Positions 31,098 to 39,746 of a stretch of 39,746 nucleotides of DNA are shown in pieces. Position 1 is the stretch's first letter; each line of letters begins with the position of its first letter. The stretch is from assembly GCA_020629135.1 (NCBI GenBank), contig JAHDDX010000020.1:1-39746 (forward strand), read 5' to 3'. The position numbers and the translations under genes are program-made. Below the pieces are notes generated by a model. The model searched no databases and had not been told where the DNA came from. It worked only from the letters and a program-made list of their open reading frames with translations. Origin of the DNA: Hellea sp. GTDB taxonomy: Bacteria; Pseudomonadota; Alphaproteobacteria; Caulobacterales; Maricaulaceae.

Positions 31098-33844
31098 CCC
31101 CGGTTTTGCTCACCTTAGGACCCATTACATTTCTGGCGCCGCTTGCCTTGCTCGGCTTGCTGGCCTTGCCCTTGATCTGGTGGATTTTGCGGGTGACGCC
31201 ACCAACACCTAAAAATCAGACCTTCCCACCTCTTCGGATTTTAAAGGACGTTATGACCGAAGAGGAAACGCCCAATAGCACGCCATTATGGCTTTTATTA
31301 TTCCGATTATTTCTCATCAGCCTGATTGCAATTGCTTTAGCCCGACCCTTGATTTTCGAACCTGAAGGACAAACGGATCGACCATTAGTGCTTATAATTG
31401 ATAATGGCTGGGACGCCGCCTCGAACTGGCAAGCCGCTATCAATGATGCGGAAAACCGCCTGAGCGAAGCCCGGCGAAAAAACCTTGAAACAGTTGTCCT
31501 TACCGCCATTGCGCCGGAACCGGTCGCTGAGTTCGGCCCCGCCCAGGACAGCCTGAAACAAATCGAAAGTCTTGGTCCTCGCCCATTGCCCCCAGATTAT
31601 AAGAGCCTAGCAACATCGCTTGGCGCTCTTGATTTAAGTCAAAGCAATGTGGTTTGGCTATCTGGTGGCCTGGCCTTTGACGGGGCTGAAGCCGTGAGCG
31701 AATTATTACGTAAGAGCCCCAACCCGGTCCGCTTAACGCCGACAAGTGAAACGATCGCAATTTTCCCTGGAAAAGCAGAGGAAACCGCGAACGGGTTTCG
31801 CAGCGTCTGGCACCGGGCTGATGGCCGTAGTTTGCGAACAACGGATATAACAGCCCATAGTCGTGACGGGCGTATTTTGGCCCGAGAAAGCCTGACCTTT
31901 GCACCTGGCGATCGCACAGCGGAAGTTTCGTTTGATCTGCCAACTGAACTTCGAACACGCATTACCGCCCTTCGCGCTGCGGATAGTGCGTCGGCGGCGT
32001 CGGTAAAATTATTTGACGATAGCTGGGGACGACCGCTTGTCGGCATCGTGGAGCCTGAAGGTGAAAGTGGCAGTCCGTTACTGTCCGAAACCTTTTATGC
32101 GAATTCCGCCCTGCAACCCTATGCCGATATTTTTTCAGGATCTGTTAATGAACTTCTGGCTTTGTCACCCAGCGTCCTGGTTATGACGGATGAATCTCGT
32201 GCAGAATCTGATCAGCTCAACGAATTTGTTGAAAATGGAGGCCTGTTGATCCGATTTGCAGGCCCCAAACTGGCCAAACGGCCGGACGCGCTTTTGCCTG
32301 TACCCTTGCGATCTGGAGGCCGCGAATTTGGCGGCGCTTTGACTTGGGAAGACCCTCAAAAGCTGGCACCTTTTTCCAAAGATAGTCCTTTCTTTGGTCT
32401 GAAGATACCGGATGAGATCACCGTGAAACGACAGGTTATGGCCGAACCGGGTGCGGAAACCGATGCCCGGACCTGGGCACGTCTGGAAGACGGATCCCCG
32501 GTGGTGACATCTGATCAATTCGGATTTGGTCGTATAGTTTTGTTCCATGTAACCGCAGGTCCCGAATGGTCCAATCTGGCCATTGGCGGTCTTTATGTAG
32601 ATATGCTGCGCCGTATGCTCGGCATGGCGCGTTCGTCTCCTTCCCAAACTCAAACATCTGATGGTGATTGGGCACCGGAAAGAGTTCTCAACGGTTTTGG
32701 CCGATTGGAAGCCCCTGACATTTTTGCAAAGCCTATTGCGGATGCCGACTTTAACACGACTTCAATTTCTCAGGCTCATCCTCCAGGATTATATCGTCTT
32801 GGGGCGCGGCGAAAAGCGCTGAATACCGTGTCCGCACCCGAGGACATTCAAATCTTATCGGGGATAAACGGCATCAAATCTGGGGCTTACGGACAGACCA
32901 AGTCGCGAACACTAGGGGGGATGCTTTTAACACTCGCTCTGATTTTACTGGCCATAGACGCGGTTTTCGCTTTGATTGTCTCGGGCCGCATTGGATATTT
33001 AAAACCATCTCGCCTCATTCGAACAAGCGCGACGATATTGGTTGCCGGAATGTTTTTGATTCCGAATGGAGGCCTAGCCCAGGACCCCGGATATGACGAA
33101 GCAGCGTTGGATCTTTACCTGGCTTATGTCGAAACAGGAGATGCCCGTACGAACCAATTAAGTGAAGCGGCTTTATCCGGCCTGGTCGACGCCCTTAATC
33201 GGCGCACGACTATCGAACCCAAGGGTGTTCGCAGCGTTAACCTAGAAACCGATATCCTCGTTTATTATCCTTTCCTCTATTGGCCGGTTGACCGCAATGA
33301 AAGCACACTATCTGCAAATGTATCCGCCAAGCTAAACGATTATATGGCCAGCGGCGGAACCATTGTTTTTGACACTCAGGATCACGCTGAACAGTCCTTT
33401 TTGGGTGGCAATCCTCACCCGGGTCTCGCCAAGATCACAGAAAATCTCGATATCCCCAATCTCATGGAAGTTCCGGAAGACCATGTCCTGACCAAATCCT
33501 TTTATCTGCTTCAAGTCTTTCCCGGTCGTTGGGCAAATGGACGGGTCTGGGTTGATCAGAATACGAACGGGGCGGCGCGGGACGGTGTCAGCAGTGTTGT
33601 CATTGGCAGTAATGATTGGGCGGCCGGATGGGCACAGGACGAAAACAATATTCCATTGGTCGATCTGGAACGTGAAATTCCCAATCAACGCGAGATGTCT
33701 TTGCGATTTGGTGTCAATCTTGCGATGTTTGCTCTGGCCGGAAATTACAAAACCGATCAGGTACATTCCGCCGCGCTGGTCGAACGTCTCGGCCGACAAC
33801 AGCTAGAGCCGAGAAATCTTGGGCCTTCCGGAGATCGCGACTAA
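31094..33844 (+). CDS. BatA N-terminal/DUF4159 membrane protein
   Basis: Starts at GTG 31094, which overlaps the DUF58 stop (GTGA); the longer frame would overlap DUF58 deeply. The 916-residue product begins with a BatA-type N-terminus: two membrane segments (FLAPLALLGLLALPLIWWIL and LWLLLFRLFLISLIAIALARP) around a short loop. A large region with vWA/GATase-like strands follows (LVLIIDNGWD; FVENGGLLIRFAGP). A membrane segment near GGMLLTLALILLAIDAVFALI leads to a second hydrophobic stretch, then a C-terminal DUF4159 domain with ILVYYPFLYWPVD and MASGGTIVFDTQD. This is a known alphaproteobacterial architecture of unknown role, presumably the membrane partner of the MoxR/DUF58 pair. Confidence 0.85.
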   Translation: MTPVLLTLGPITFLAPLALLGLLALPLIWWILRVTPPTPKNQTFPPLRILKDVMTEEETPNSTPLWLLLFRLFLISLIAIALARPLIFEPEGQTDRPLVLIIDNGWDAASNWQAAINDAENRLSEARRKNLETVVLTAIAPEPVAEFGPAQDSLKQIESLGPRPLPPDYKSLATSLGALDLSQSNVVWLSGGLAFDGAEAVSELLRKSPNPVRLTPTSETIAIFPGKAEETANGFRSVWHRADGRSLRTTDITAHSRDGRILARESLTFAPGDRTAEVSFDLPTELRTRITALRAADSASAASVKLFDDSWGRPLVGIVEPEGESGSPLLSETFYANSALQPYADIFSGSVNELLALSPSVLVMTDESRAESDQLNEFVENGGLLIRFAGPKLAKRPDALLPVPLRSGGREFGGALTWEDPQKLAPFSKDSPFFGLKIPDEITVKRQVMAEPGAETDARTWARLEDGSPVVTSDQFGFGRIVLFHVTAGPEWSNLAIGGLYVDMLRRMLGMARSSPSQTQTSDGDWAPERVLNGFGRLEAPDIFAKPIADADFNTTSISQAHPPGLYRLGARRKALNTVSAPEDIQILSGINGIKSGAYGQTKSRTLGGMLLTLALILLAIDAVFALIVSGRIGYLKPSRLIRTSATILVAGMFLIPNGGLAQDPGYDEAALDLYLAYVETGDARTNQLSEAALSGLVDALNRRTTIEPKGVRSVNLETDILVYYPFLYWPVDRNESTLSANVSAKLNDYMASGGTIVFDTQDHAEQSFLGGNPHPGLAKITENLDIPNLMEVPEDHVLTKSFYLLQVFPGRWANGRVWVDQNTNGAARDGVSSVVIGSNDWAAGWAQDENNIPLVDLEREIPNQREMSLRFGVNLAMFALAGNYKTDQVHSAALVERLGRQQLEPRNLGPSGDRD

Positions 33845-35931
33845 TGCCGGAAATCCCGAATATCGCCTTTGACCCATTGGTTTCAGATTGGCTCATCATT
33901 CTGCTTGGCAGTATGGGTTTTATAGCCGCCATTCTCGCAGGTTTCGGTCGGCTCCGCAGTTTCTTATTCCGTTTACTGGCAATGATTGCATTATGTGCGG
34001 CGCTGTTAAACCCGCAAACGGTAGAGGAAGACCGGGAACCCCTCAAAGATGAAGTCCTCATTTTAAAAGATGAAAGTGAAAGTCAGCGCCTTGGCAACCG
34101 CGCCGCATATTCGGACCGGATCTATAACGAGCTGATCGAAAAACTGGGCCAAGATTCGGGATTGGAAGTCACGACTGCCACGATAGGCACCGATATTAAT
34201 GGTACGCAATTGACCCAAAACTTAATTGAAAATTTGGGTAATTTACCGCAAAATCGACTGGCTGGCGTGATCGCAATAACAGATGGTCAAGTTCATGATC
34301 TGCCTGAAGATGCAGCCAGCCTTCTGCCCGACAACGTCCCTTTTCACAGCCTGATTGTCGACGATCCCAATGGGCGGGATCGACGTATACGGGCTATTGT
34401 GGCGCCGCGCTTTGGCCTCGTTGGTGAACAGAGTGAATTTATTGTTCGGGTTGACGACCCCGGATTTGAGGGCGAACGCGCGAGAATAGAGATTAAACTA
34501 AACGGTGAAATCAAAGCCCGTTTTCCAGCCATTATCGGTGATCAGGTTTCAATTCCTCTCAATGTCGAAAAACGTGGCATCAATACCATCGAACTTACCG
34601 TTGAACCGGTCGAAGGCGAGTTGACGATCAAGAACAATCTATTTGTTTCTGAGTTATCCGGTATTCGGGACCGCATGCGTGTCCTTTTGGTTACGGGTGA
34701 ACCGCATCGCGGCGGACGGGCCTGGCGTAACCTGCTCAAAAGCGACCCGGCGGTCGACCTTGTGCATTTTACGATTTTGACCAATCCGGGCACAAAATTT
34801 CCGAATGCCCGCGAACATGAATTATCTTTGATCCGGTTTCCAACTCGTCAGTTATTTGAAGAAAAACTGGATGAATTTGACTTGATCATCTTTGATCAGT
34901 TTACCCGCCGCCAGGTACCCGGACGTTCGGGACGCGCGACCCCTATCTTATTGCCCTATTATCTTCAAAACATCGCAAATTATGTTGAAAACGGCGGGGC
35001 ATTATTGATCGCAACCGGACCTTCTTTTGCAGGAGATAACAGCTTGTTCCGGTCCGCATTGGCCGCCGTTTTACCGGCTCGGCCAACCGGCGAAATCGCC
35101 CAATATGGCTTCAAGCCACGGCTGAATGATAAAGGCGAGCGGCACCCGGTAACGGCGCCGTTTCGTGGGTCAGATGATCAAAACTGGGGCCGTTGGTTTC
35201 GGATTATTGAAAGCAATGTCGTCAGCGGCGACATATTGATGGAAGGTCCAGGCGCTGAACCATTATTGGTAATTGAACGGGTTGGCGACGGCCGCGTGGG
35301 CATGGTAATGTCAGATCAGGCCTGGCTTTGGGCCCGTAATTTTGACAATGGCGGTCCCTACCAGGAAATGTTCCGCCGGCTCGCTCATTGGCTGCTCGGT
35401 GAGCCAGACCTTGACGCAGAAAAAATCATCGCGCGCGCGGAAGGTGAAACCCTCACGATCGAACGCCGAACTCTGACCGACACACCTCAAAAAGTCATTG
35501 TGCAATTGCCTGACGGAAGCGCCGAAACAATTGACCTCGACAAGATCAGCAACGGCGTTTACCGCGCCCAAATTCCAGCCGATGAGCAAGGGGCATATCG
35601 ATTATCGGCAGGTGACGTTAATACAGTCGCCGCAATTGGAGCTTTAAATCCTACTGAATATTCAAACCTAAAGCCAACAGTTGATATATTAGGTCAATTA
35701 TCAAGCGATACAGGGGGATTGGCACAGGCAATTAAGCCCGATCAGAGCCTTCCAGACATTCGGCGTGTGAAAGCCACAGGACAAATGTCAGGCGATAATT
35801 GGATCGGGCTGGTGGCCCATAATGATTATGTAACGCGAACCTCACGTCGGGCTCCGCTCGCCCCTGGCCTTCTGTTTTTTGTACTGGCATTACTGTTCAC
35901 AGCGCTGGCATGGCGGCGCGAAGGTCAGTAG
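33844..35931 (+). CDS. Membrane protein with vWA-like and GATase-like regions
   Basis: The 695-residue product starts in the last base of the previous stop (TAATG), so it is translationally coupled. Two N-terminal membrane segments (about 13-32 and 39-55) are followed by a vWA-like region with a D76-x-S78-x-S80 metal motif (KDESES) and GVIAITDGQVHD. A beta-sandwich-like part and a Rossmann/GATase-like region (RVLLVTGEPHRGG; YVENGGALLIATGP) come next. It ends in a membrane anchor (GLLFFVLALLFTALAW). The GATase-like region has no obvious catalytic Cys-His-Glu triad, so it is probably non-enzymatic. It is the last gene of the MoxR operon; function unknown. Confidence 0.8.
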   Translation: MPEIPNIAFDPLVSDWLIILLGSMGFIAAILAGFGRLRSFLFRLLAMIALCAALLNPQTVEEDREPLKDEVLILKDESESQRLGNRAAYSDRIYNELIEKLGQDSGLEVTTATIGTDINGTQLTQNLIENLGNLPQNRLAGVIAITDGQVHDLPEDAASLLPDNVPFHSLIVDDPNGRDRRIRAIVAPRFGLVGEQSEFIVRVDDPGFEGERARIEIKLNGEIKARFPAIIGDQVSIPLNVEKRGINTIELTVEPVEGELTIKNNLFVSELSGIRDRMRVLLVTGEPHRGGRAWRNLLKSDPAVDLVHFTILTNPGTKFPNAREHELSLIRFPTRQLFEEKLDEFDLIIFDQFTRRQVPGRSGRATPILLPYYLQNIANYVENGGALLIATGPSFAGDNSLFRSALAAVLPARPTGEIAQYGFKPRLNDKGERHPVTAPFRGSDDQNWGRWFRIIESNVVSGDILMEGPGAEPLLVIERVGDGRVGMVMSDQAWLWARNFDNGGPYQEMFRRLAHWLLGEPDLDAEKIIARAEGETLTIERRTLTDTPQKVIVQLPDGSAETIDLDKISNGVYRAQIPADEQGAYRLSAGDVNTVAAIGALNPTEYSNLKPTVDILGQLSSDTGGLAQAIKPDQSLPDIRRVKATGQMSGDNWIGLVAHNDYVTRTSRRAPLAPGLLFFVLALLFTALAWRREGQ

Positions 35932-36007
35932 GCTATTCAGCGCAGTTTCATTTATGATTTGCTAAATCTTTAACAGCTAGACTGTTCTAAACATTCTCGA
36001 GGATAAC

Positions 36008-36442
36008 ATGCGGCGTCAATCTCTTCTTATTTCAACGGTCTTGGTTGCGGCTTTGGGTTTGTCAGCCTGTGGCGTCGCTAAGACGACAGCCAAAGTTGCG
36101 ACCTTACCAGTCAAAGCAACGGTCAAAACGGGTGAAGTCGCCGGAAAAGGTGTCTATCATACGGGTAAAGGCGTGTATCATACGGGTAAATTTGCCGGTG
36201 AAGCCGCTTATGCGACAGGTAAAGCCGTCTACTATGTCGGATCCGTTCCTGTAGAGATTACGGATCGGGCTTTGGATACGACAACCAAAGTCCTAACGGT
36301 TACGACTCAGGCCGTCGACTTGGCCGGTAAAACCGTGGTCTATGCCAAACAAATCCAGGCGGCTGATCTTGAGGTTGAACTCGAACGCATCAAACTTATG
36401 CGTAACGTCATTCGGGTTTTTGTGGACATTGCTCAAATCTGA
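36008..36442 (+). CDS. Small lipoprotein with GVYHTGK-type repeats
   Basis: The 144-residue lipoprotein has the signal MRRQSLLISTVLVAALGLSAC with lipobox LSAC, lipidated C21. A short repetitive section follows (VKTGEVAGK, then GVYHTGK twice in tandem, FAGEAAYATGK and AVYYVG), giving a Gly-x-Tyr-x-x-Gly-Lys rhythm about every seven residues. The C-terminal part is helical (LDLAGKTVVYAK and ELERIKLMRNVIRVFVDI). The role is unknown; such proteins are usually anchored at the outer membrane. It lies 76 bases after the MoxR operon and probably has its own promoter. Confidence 0.7.
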   Translation: MRRQSLLISTVLVAALGLSACGVAKTTAKVATLPVKATVKTGEVAGKGVYHTGKGVYHTGKFAGEAAYATGKAVYYVGSVPVEITDRALDTTTKVLTVTTQAVDLAGKTVVYAKQIQAADLEVELERIKLMRNVIRVFVDIAQI

Positions 36443-36528
36443 ATAATTTTTCATCTGAGTGAATTTGAGAAAATTCCGGTTTTATGGTAGTCTATGGATC
36501 CTGGCGGGAGACATTGAAGGAGATCACG

Positions 36529-37152
36529 ATGAAACGTTTCATGGCCCTTGCATTGGGTTCAATCCTTATGGCTTCAGCTCCTGCTCTGGCAGGCAGTTCG
36601 CAAAAGTTTGAAACAACACTTACGCATTCCATCAATTCCCCAATTTCGGTCGAAGTTGTGATTGGTGAGGATTTGGCCTTTTTGGCAGAAAATATGTCGC
36701 CAAGAATGGCTGATCGAAGCTCTCGAAGACTTAACGCAGCCTTTGCCGATAAAGGCTATTACGGGAACCGGGACCTGGACCGCCTGGCTGAAAGGCTGGA
36801 ACGCAAGCTCGAATCTCGACTTGAAAAATACGGCGTCGCAACAGATCCCAACGCTGCAACCAAAGTCAGGCTTGTCATAACTGACGCCGATCCTAATCGC
36901 CCGACTTTTAATCAACTCGGTAAAGAGCCCGGCCTTTCCTATGAAAGTTTCGCCATAGGCGGCGCCGAATTTGAAGGCTCCATTTTCAACGGTGATACGG
37001 AACTCGGAACACTCCGTTATGCATGGTATGAAACCGATATTCGTGACGCTAAGTATGGCGGCACTTGGTCAGATGCCAATCGGGCTATCGACCGATTTGC
37101 CAAAAAGACGGCCAAAATGCTGGCCTCTGCACAATCCGGAGCCGGGAGCTAA
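36529..37152 (+). CDS. Secreted protein of unknown function
   Basis: ATG 36529 is chosen because AAGGAGA is spaced five bases before it. The 207-residue product then starts with a signal peptide (MKRFMALALGSILMASAPALA, cleavage after residue 21). The mature part contains paired charged helices (RLNAAFADKGYYGNRDLDRL, LERKLESRLEKYG), a strand region TKVRLVITDADPNRPTF, and a Trp/Tyr-rich end (LRYAWYETDIRDAKYGGTWSD). The fold resembles periplasmic/lipoprotein families with an alpha-beta domain such as DUF3313/DUF4410, but I am not certain. Its stop overlaps the convergent queE stop by four bases. Confidence 0.65.
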   Translation: MKRFMALALGSILMASAPALAGSSQKFETTLTHSINSPISVEVVIGEDLAFLAENMSPRMADRSSRRLNAAFADKGYYGNRDLDRLAERLERKLESRLEKYGVATDPNAATKVRLVITDADPNRPTFNQLGKEPGLSYESFAIGGAEFEGSIFNGDTELGTLRYAWYETDIRDAKYGGTWSDANRAIDRFAKKTAKMLASAQSGAGS

Positions 37153-37778
37153 CGGATACCGACCCATTTATGGGTCTGTAAGCTTAACCGCCATTTCGGA
37201 TTAGCAATACAATATTCAAAGCAGGCCTGCATATGTTCGGCCTGCTTTTGATTATCAAGCGGTTGAAGCGAGAATATCACGAAATCGAGATTTTCAAAAT
37301 CTTCCGGTTGATTTTCTAGTTGCGGATATACCAGCTTAAGTTCCTGCCCAGATGTTTGCTCGAGTTTAGCATTCGCTTTAGGACTGACACACAACCAGTC
37401 TATGCGCTCAGGCGCTTCAATAGTCCCATTGGTTTCAACTGCGATCTTAAATCCGGATGCATGGAGCGCTGTGATTAACGCATCGTCCAATTGTAACAAT
37501 GGCTCACCCCCTGTACACACGACCCAGGGCTGGCCGCCACCGGGCCAATGAGATTTGACTGCCTTTGCCAACGCCTCTGCGCTCTTAAATTTGCCCCCGC
37601 CGGTCCCGTCAGTTCCAACAAACTGAGTATCGCAAAACTTACAAACTGCGTTCGCTCGGTCCTTCTCCAGACCGGACCAAAGATTACAGCCCGCAAATCT
37701 AAGAAACACAGCCGGAATGCCGGCTTGCGCGCCCTCTCCCTGGACCGTTAGGAAAATCTCTTTGACGGAATAGGTCAT
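37149..37778 (-). CDS. queE: 7-carboxy-7-deazaguanine synthase QueE
   Basis: This 209-residue radical-SAM enzyme has VQGEGAQAGIPAVFLRFAGC and a cluster motif of the QueE variant type: C31-x14-C46-x2-C49 (CNLWSG then AVCKFCD) instead of the usual C-x3-C-x2-C. WVVCTGGEPLLQLDD and KIAVETNGT, further family motifs, follow. It converts 6-carboxytetrahydropterin to 7-carboxy-7-deazaguanine, the second committed step to preQ0 and queuosine. It starts two bases after the queC stop, so the two are co-transcribed. Confidence 0.93.
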   Translation of the reverse strand: MTYSVKEIFLTVQGEGAQAGIPAVFLRFAGCNLWSGLEKDRANAVCKFCDTQFVGTDGTGGGKFKSAEALAKAVKSHWPGGGQPWVVCTGGEPLLQLDDALITALHASGFKIAVETNGTIEAPERIDWLCVSPKANAKLEQTSGQELKLVYPQLENQPEDFENLDFVIFSLQPLDNQKQAEHMQACFEYCIANPKWRLSLQTHKWVGIR

Positions 37779-37780
37779 TT

Positions 37781-38491
37781 TCAGAAATCACCTGTCTTAT
37801 AATTGTCCCAACCGGTTTTTCGTAATTCGCAGGCCGGACATTTTTCGCAGCCATAACCCCAATTGTGACGATGACCGCGTTCGCCCAGATAACAGGTGTG
37901 CGTGCTTTCTAAGATGACGTCGACTAAAGCCGGTCCGCCCAACTTCTCGGCCAGATCCCAAGCCCCCGCTTTGCTGAGATGCATTAAGGGCGTTTGCAAG
38001 GAAAACGCCCGGTCCATGCCAAGTGAAATTGACGTCATAACCGCATCGAGAGTTTCCTGGCGGCAATCGGGATACCCGGAATAATCTGCCTCGCACATGC
38101 CGCCAACAAGTTGAGCAATTCCCCGGCGATAACCGATTGCGGCTGCAAAATTTAGGAATATCAAATTGCGTCCAGGCACAAAGGTCGAGGGAAGCCCGGA
38201 TGTGTCCATTTCGATTTCCACATCTCGTGTCAAAGAGGTTTCACTGATTTCACCCAAGACCGACAAATCTACAATATGATCTTGGCCTAACCGATCCCGC
38301 CATTTCGGGGTCAATTTAGCTATTTCCTTGCGCACCTGATCCCGGCATTGCATTTCGATGGAATGGCGCTGTCCATAATCAAATCCAACAGTTTCGATAA
38401 GATCAAAATTTGACAGTGCCCAAGCGAGACAGGTCGCCGAATCCTGGCCACCAGAAAATAACAATAATGCCGATTTAGGTTTCGCGGTCAT
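37781..38491 (-). CDS. queC: 7-cyano-7-deazaguanine (preQ0) synthase QueC
   Basis: The 236-residue enzyme begins with the PP-loop ATPase motif [14 protein letters not shown], has [27 protein letters not shown] and the substrate-side [12 protein letters not shown]. It ends in the QueC zinc motif (HTCYLG then [15 protein letters not shown]). It converts carboxy-deazaguanine to preQ0 with ATP and ammonia. ATG 38491 is chosen over a GTG 12 codons upstream, because the GTG has no room for a ribosome-binding site. It pairs with queE; queD and queF are not in the window. Confidence 0.93.
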   Translation of the reverse strand: MTAKPKSALLLFSGGQDSATCLAWALSNFDLIETVGFDYGQRHSIEMQCRDQVRKEIAKLTPKWRDRLGQDHIVDLSVLGEISETSLTRDVEIEMDTSGLPSTFVPGRNLIFLNFAAAIGYRRGIAQLVGGMCEADYSGYPDCRQETLDAVMTSISLGMDRAFSLQTPLMHLSKAGAWDLAEKLGGPALVDVILESTHTCYLGERGHRHNWGYGCEKCPACELRKTGWDNYKTGDF

Positions 38492-38598
38492 ATCGGGCCT
38501 ATATCGCGCATTTTCGTCAGGCGCCACCCCTCTGGCATCATTCTTGAAACGTTAACCCTGGATTGTCCGAAATCAGGAATCGGATCAAAGAGGGTGAC

Positions 38599-39090
38599 AT
38601 GAAAAAACGCTATTGGGCTATGGGACTTATTGGACTGGAAATCCTGGCATTTCCAGCGGCGGCCCAAATGCTCGACCGCGTCAGCTTCACGGTTCCACAA
38701 AGAGCGGTTCATGTACAATTCCCAGAGGAACCCGGGCTGGCCCGCATGTTCATTACCAGCAATGCACCATTTTCAATTACAAGCGAAGGCGTTGTTGGCG
38801 ACTACCAGATATCGGTCACGGCATCGGGTGTTATTGGCGGGCAACACTTTGGTGAAAACGCCCAATTGCCCGGAGAGGCAGAAAGCTGTTCAACGGCTAC
38901 TCGAACAGATCGCGAAGTCATTTACAAAGCCTATCAAAAAACCGCCAAGACGCGCGGTGGCCCGGTCAGTCAGGCCGTGCTGGTCGAAATTCGATATGAT
39001 AAGAATTTAACACCTATATTCGATGTCTTGACCGAGAAAAATTCAGCTGAAATGACTCTCGCGGCACCTTGCCTTGTTACTATATCCTGA
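38599..39090 (+). CDS. Secreted protein of unknown function
   Basis: ATG 38599 is chosen because GAGGG is spaced four bases before it. The 163-residue product has a signal peptide (MKKRYWAMGLIGLEILAFPAAA, cleavage near residue 22). The mature protein is beta-rich (VSFTVPQRAVHVQF, MFITSNAPFSITSEG, YQISVTASGVIGG), with two cysteines (AESCSTATR and LAAPCLVTIS) that may form a disulfide. The composition suggests an immunoglobulin-like or pilin-accessory-like sandwich. I do not recognise the family. It is divergent from queC and 29 bases before the MaoC gene. Confidence 0.65.
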   Translation: MKKRYWAMGLIGLEILAFPAAAQMLDRVSFTVPQRAVHVQFPEEPGLARMFITSNAPFSITSEGVVGDYQISVTASGVIGGQHFGENAQLPGEAESCSTATRTDREVIYKAYQKTAKTRGGPVSQAVLVEIRYDKNLTPIFDVLTEKNSAEMTLAAPCLVTIS

Positions 39091-39119
39091 GTTAGGGAAC
39101 TCCGGTTAAAGGAGATCTC

Positions 39120-39575
39120 ATGGCCGGATTATATTTTGAAGAATTTAAACAAGGTCACGTTTTCAAACATGAGCTCAGGCGCACAGTAACTGAAAGCGAC
39201 AATATGTTGTTTTCAAACATGACCCTGAACCCGCAACCCCTTCACATTGATTTTGATTTTGCGTCACGTACGGAATTTGGCAAACCCCTGGTCAACAGCC
39301 TTTTCACATTGGGCCTGATGATTGGTATCTCAGTCAATGATACGACAATCGGTACAACAGTTGGTAACCTCGGCATGAGCGAAGTTAAATTTCCCCATCC
39401 ATTATTTCATGGTGATACGGTTCATGTGGAAACCGAAGTCAAAGAAACCCGTGAAAGTCGGTCACGTCCAAGTCAGGGGATCGTCACCTTTATACACCGC
39501 GCTTACAATCAAGATGACATATTGGTTGCGGTATGCGAACGCGCGGCGCTGATGCATAAGACCCCGAAAAAGTAA
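39120..39575 (+). CDS. MaoC-family (R)-enoyl-CoA hydratase-like protein
   Basis: The 151-residue hot-dog-fold protein has the MaoC hydratase motif: TVTESDNMLFSNMTLNPQPLHIDFDFA, carrying the family's catalytic Asp and His, then GKPLVNSLFTLGLMIGISV and VKFPHPLFHGDTVHVETEV. MaoC proteins hydrate or dehydrate CoA thioesters such as crotonyl-, mesaconyl- or itaconyl-CoA. The substrate is not fixed by sequence. AAAGGAGATCTC precedes the ATG, a very strong ribosome-binding site. It ends at a hairpin shared with the convergent receptor gene. Confidence 0.85.
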   Translation: MAGLYFEEFKQGHVFKHELRRTVTESDNMLFSNMTLNPQPLHIDFDFASRTEFGKPLVNSLFTLGLMIGISVNDTTIGTTVGNLGMSEVKFPHPLFHGDTVHVETEVKETRESRSRPSQGIVTFIHRAYNQDDILVAVCERAALMHKTPKK

Positions 39576-39598
39576 ACCCCGCGACACGCGCGGGGTTT
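39574..39598. terminator. Bidirectional terminator between MaoC and the TonB-receptor gene
   Basis: AAACCCCGCG (39574-39583) and CGCGGGGTTT (39589-39598) form a 10-base-pair stem with a five-base loop. On the plus strand only TTT follows; on the minus strand TTTACTTTTT follows, which is a better U-tract. It overlaps the last bases of the MaoC stop. Confidence 0.7.
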
Positions 39599-39671
39599 GG
39601 AGAGAGATCTACGTTATAACGGAATTTCAATCATCAAGGCAATGGTATTTTGCCGCAGATAATATCTACTA

Positions 39672-39746
39672 TCAATTTCCGAATTTACGACGCAATGTTA
39701 CGCCATACATGCGGGGCTCTTGCAAGAAGGCCGACCGTGATCCTGA
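39672..39746 (-). CDS. C-terminal end of a TonB-dependent outer-membrane receptor (cut by window edge)
   Basis: Only the last 24 codons and TGA are inside the window. They read SGSRSAFLQEPRMYGVTLRR then KFGN. The segment EPRMYGVTLR-K-F is the closing beta strand typical of TonB-dependent receptor barrels, which end in a short aromatic-terminated strand (normally Phe last; here Phe is third from the end). The rest of the receptor and its substrate are not visible. It converges on the MaoC gene, with the shared terminator between. Confidence 0.6.
   Translation of the reverse strand, partial: SGSRSAFLQEPRMYGVTLRRKFGN

Overview
The window is an ordinary-looking chromosomal segment of an alphaproteobacterium. 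The evidence is a LexA-type GTTC-N7-GTTC box before an ImuA-like gene, a DnaG with a degenerate zinc ribbon, a petABC cytochrome bc1 operon next to trmL and hemF, an NsrR/truncated-haemoglobin pair, a LuxR-type autoinducer receptor, and the DUF1285-NUDIX-CCA and MoxR-DUF58-DUF4159 gene clusters typical of that class. Base composition is moderate rather than high GC. A haloalkane-dehalogenase-like gene and a TonB-receptor tail would fit a marine Hyphomonadales/Maricaulales-type bacterium, but that is inference. No prophage, IS element, CRISPR array, tRNA or rRNA was seen.

Layout. 1-313: start of an SOS-controlled imuA-like gene. 314-1089: the only long non-coding gap. It holds two tandem, diverged copies of a three-hairpin RNA element, each ending in a terminator-like hairpin with the same loop, plus an inverted repeat before a LuxR-like receptor that has lost its DNA-binding domain. 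1646-4140: a PepSY protein, OmpR-type regulator and PhoQ-like kinase operon with a hairpin over the regulator's ribosome-binding site. 4212-8502: a CbpA-type co-chaperone, a TadG-like vWA pilus protein, a Met/Lys/Glu-repeat secreted protein, Blc lipocalin, YjbQ and a small secreted protein. 8634-12577: rpoD and dnaG.

12733-20714: mixed metabolic and stress genes. These are a repeat lipoprotein, an FMN glutamate synthase-like protein, a dehalogenase-like hydrolase with a ParB-fold mini-protein, an FAH-family hydrolase, a DUF1684 lipoprotein, an NO-stress module (trHb3, a 56-residue membrane protein and divergent nsrR), DUF1993 and mtnP. 20796-25035: petABC facing away from trmL-hemF. 25085-29101: a secreted subtilase, then CCA transferase, NUDIX and DUF1285 genes with overlapping ends. 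29200-35931: a tightly overlapped MoxR, DUF58, BatA/DUF4159 and vWA/GATase-like operon. 36008-39746: two small envelope proteins, queE-queC, a secreted protein, a MaoC hydratase and the tail of a TonB-dependent receptor.

Genes are closely packed. Several convergent pairs overlap at their stop codons (14816-14821, 16690-16693, 37149-37152), and many operon neighbours overlap by 1-11 bases. The signals I would look at first are the tandem RNA elements beside the truncated LuxR, the near-perfect palindromes around 8137-8161 and 8559-8590, the NsrR-like site with its unannotated small membrane protein, and the hairpin between the PepSY and response-regulator genes.
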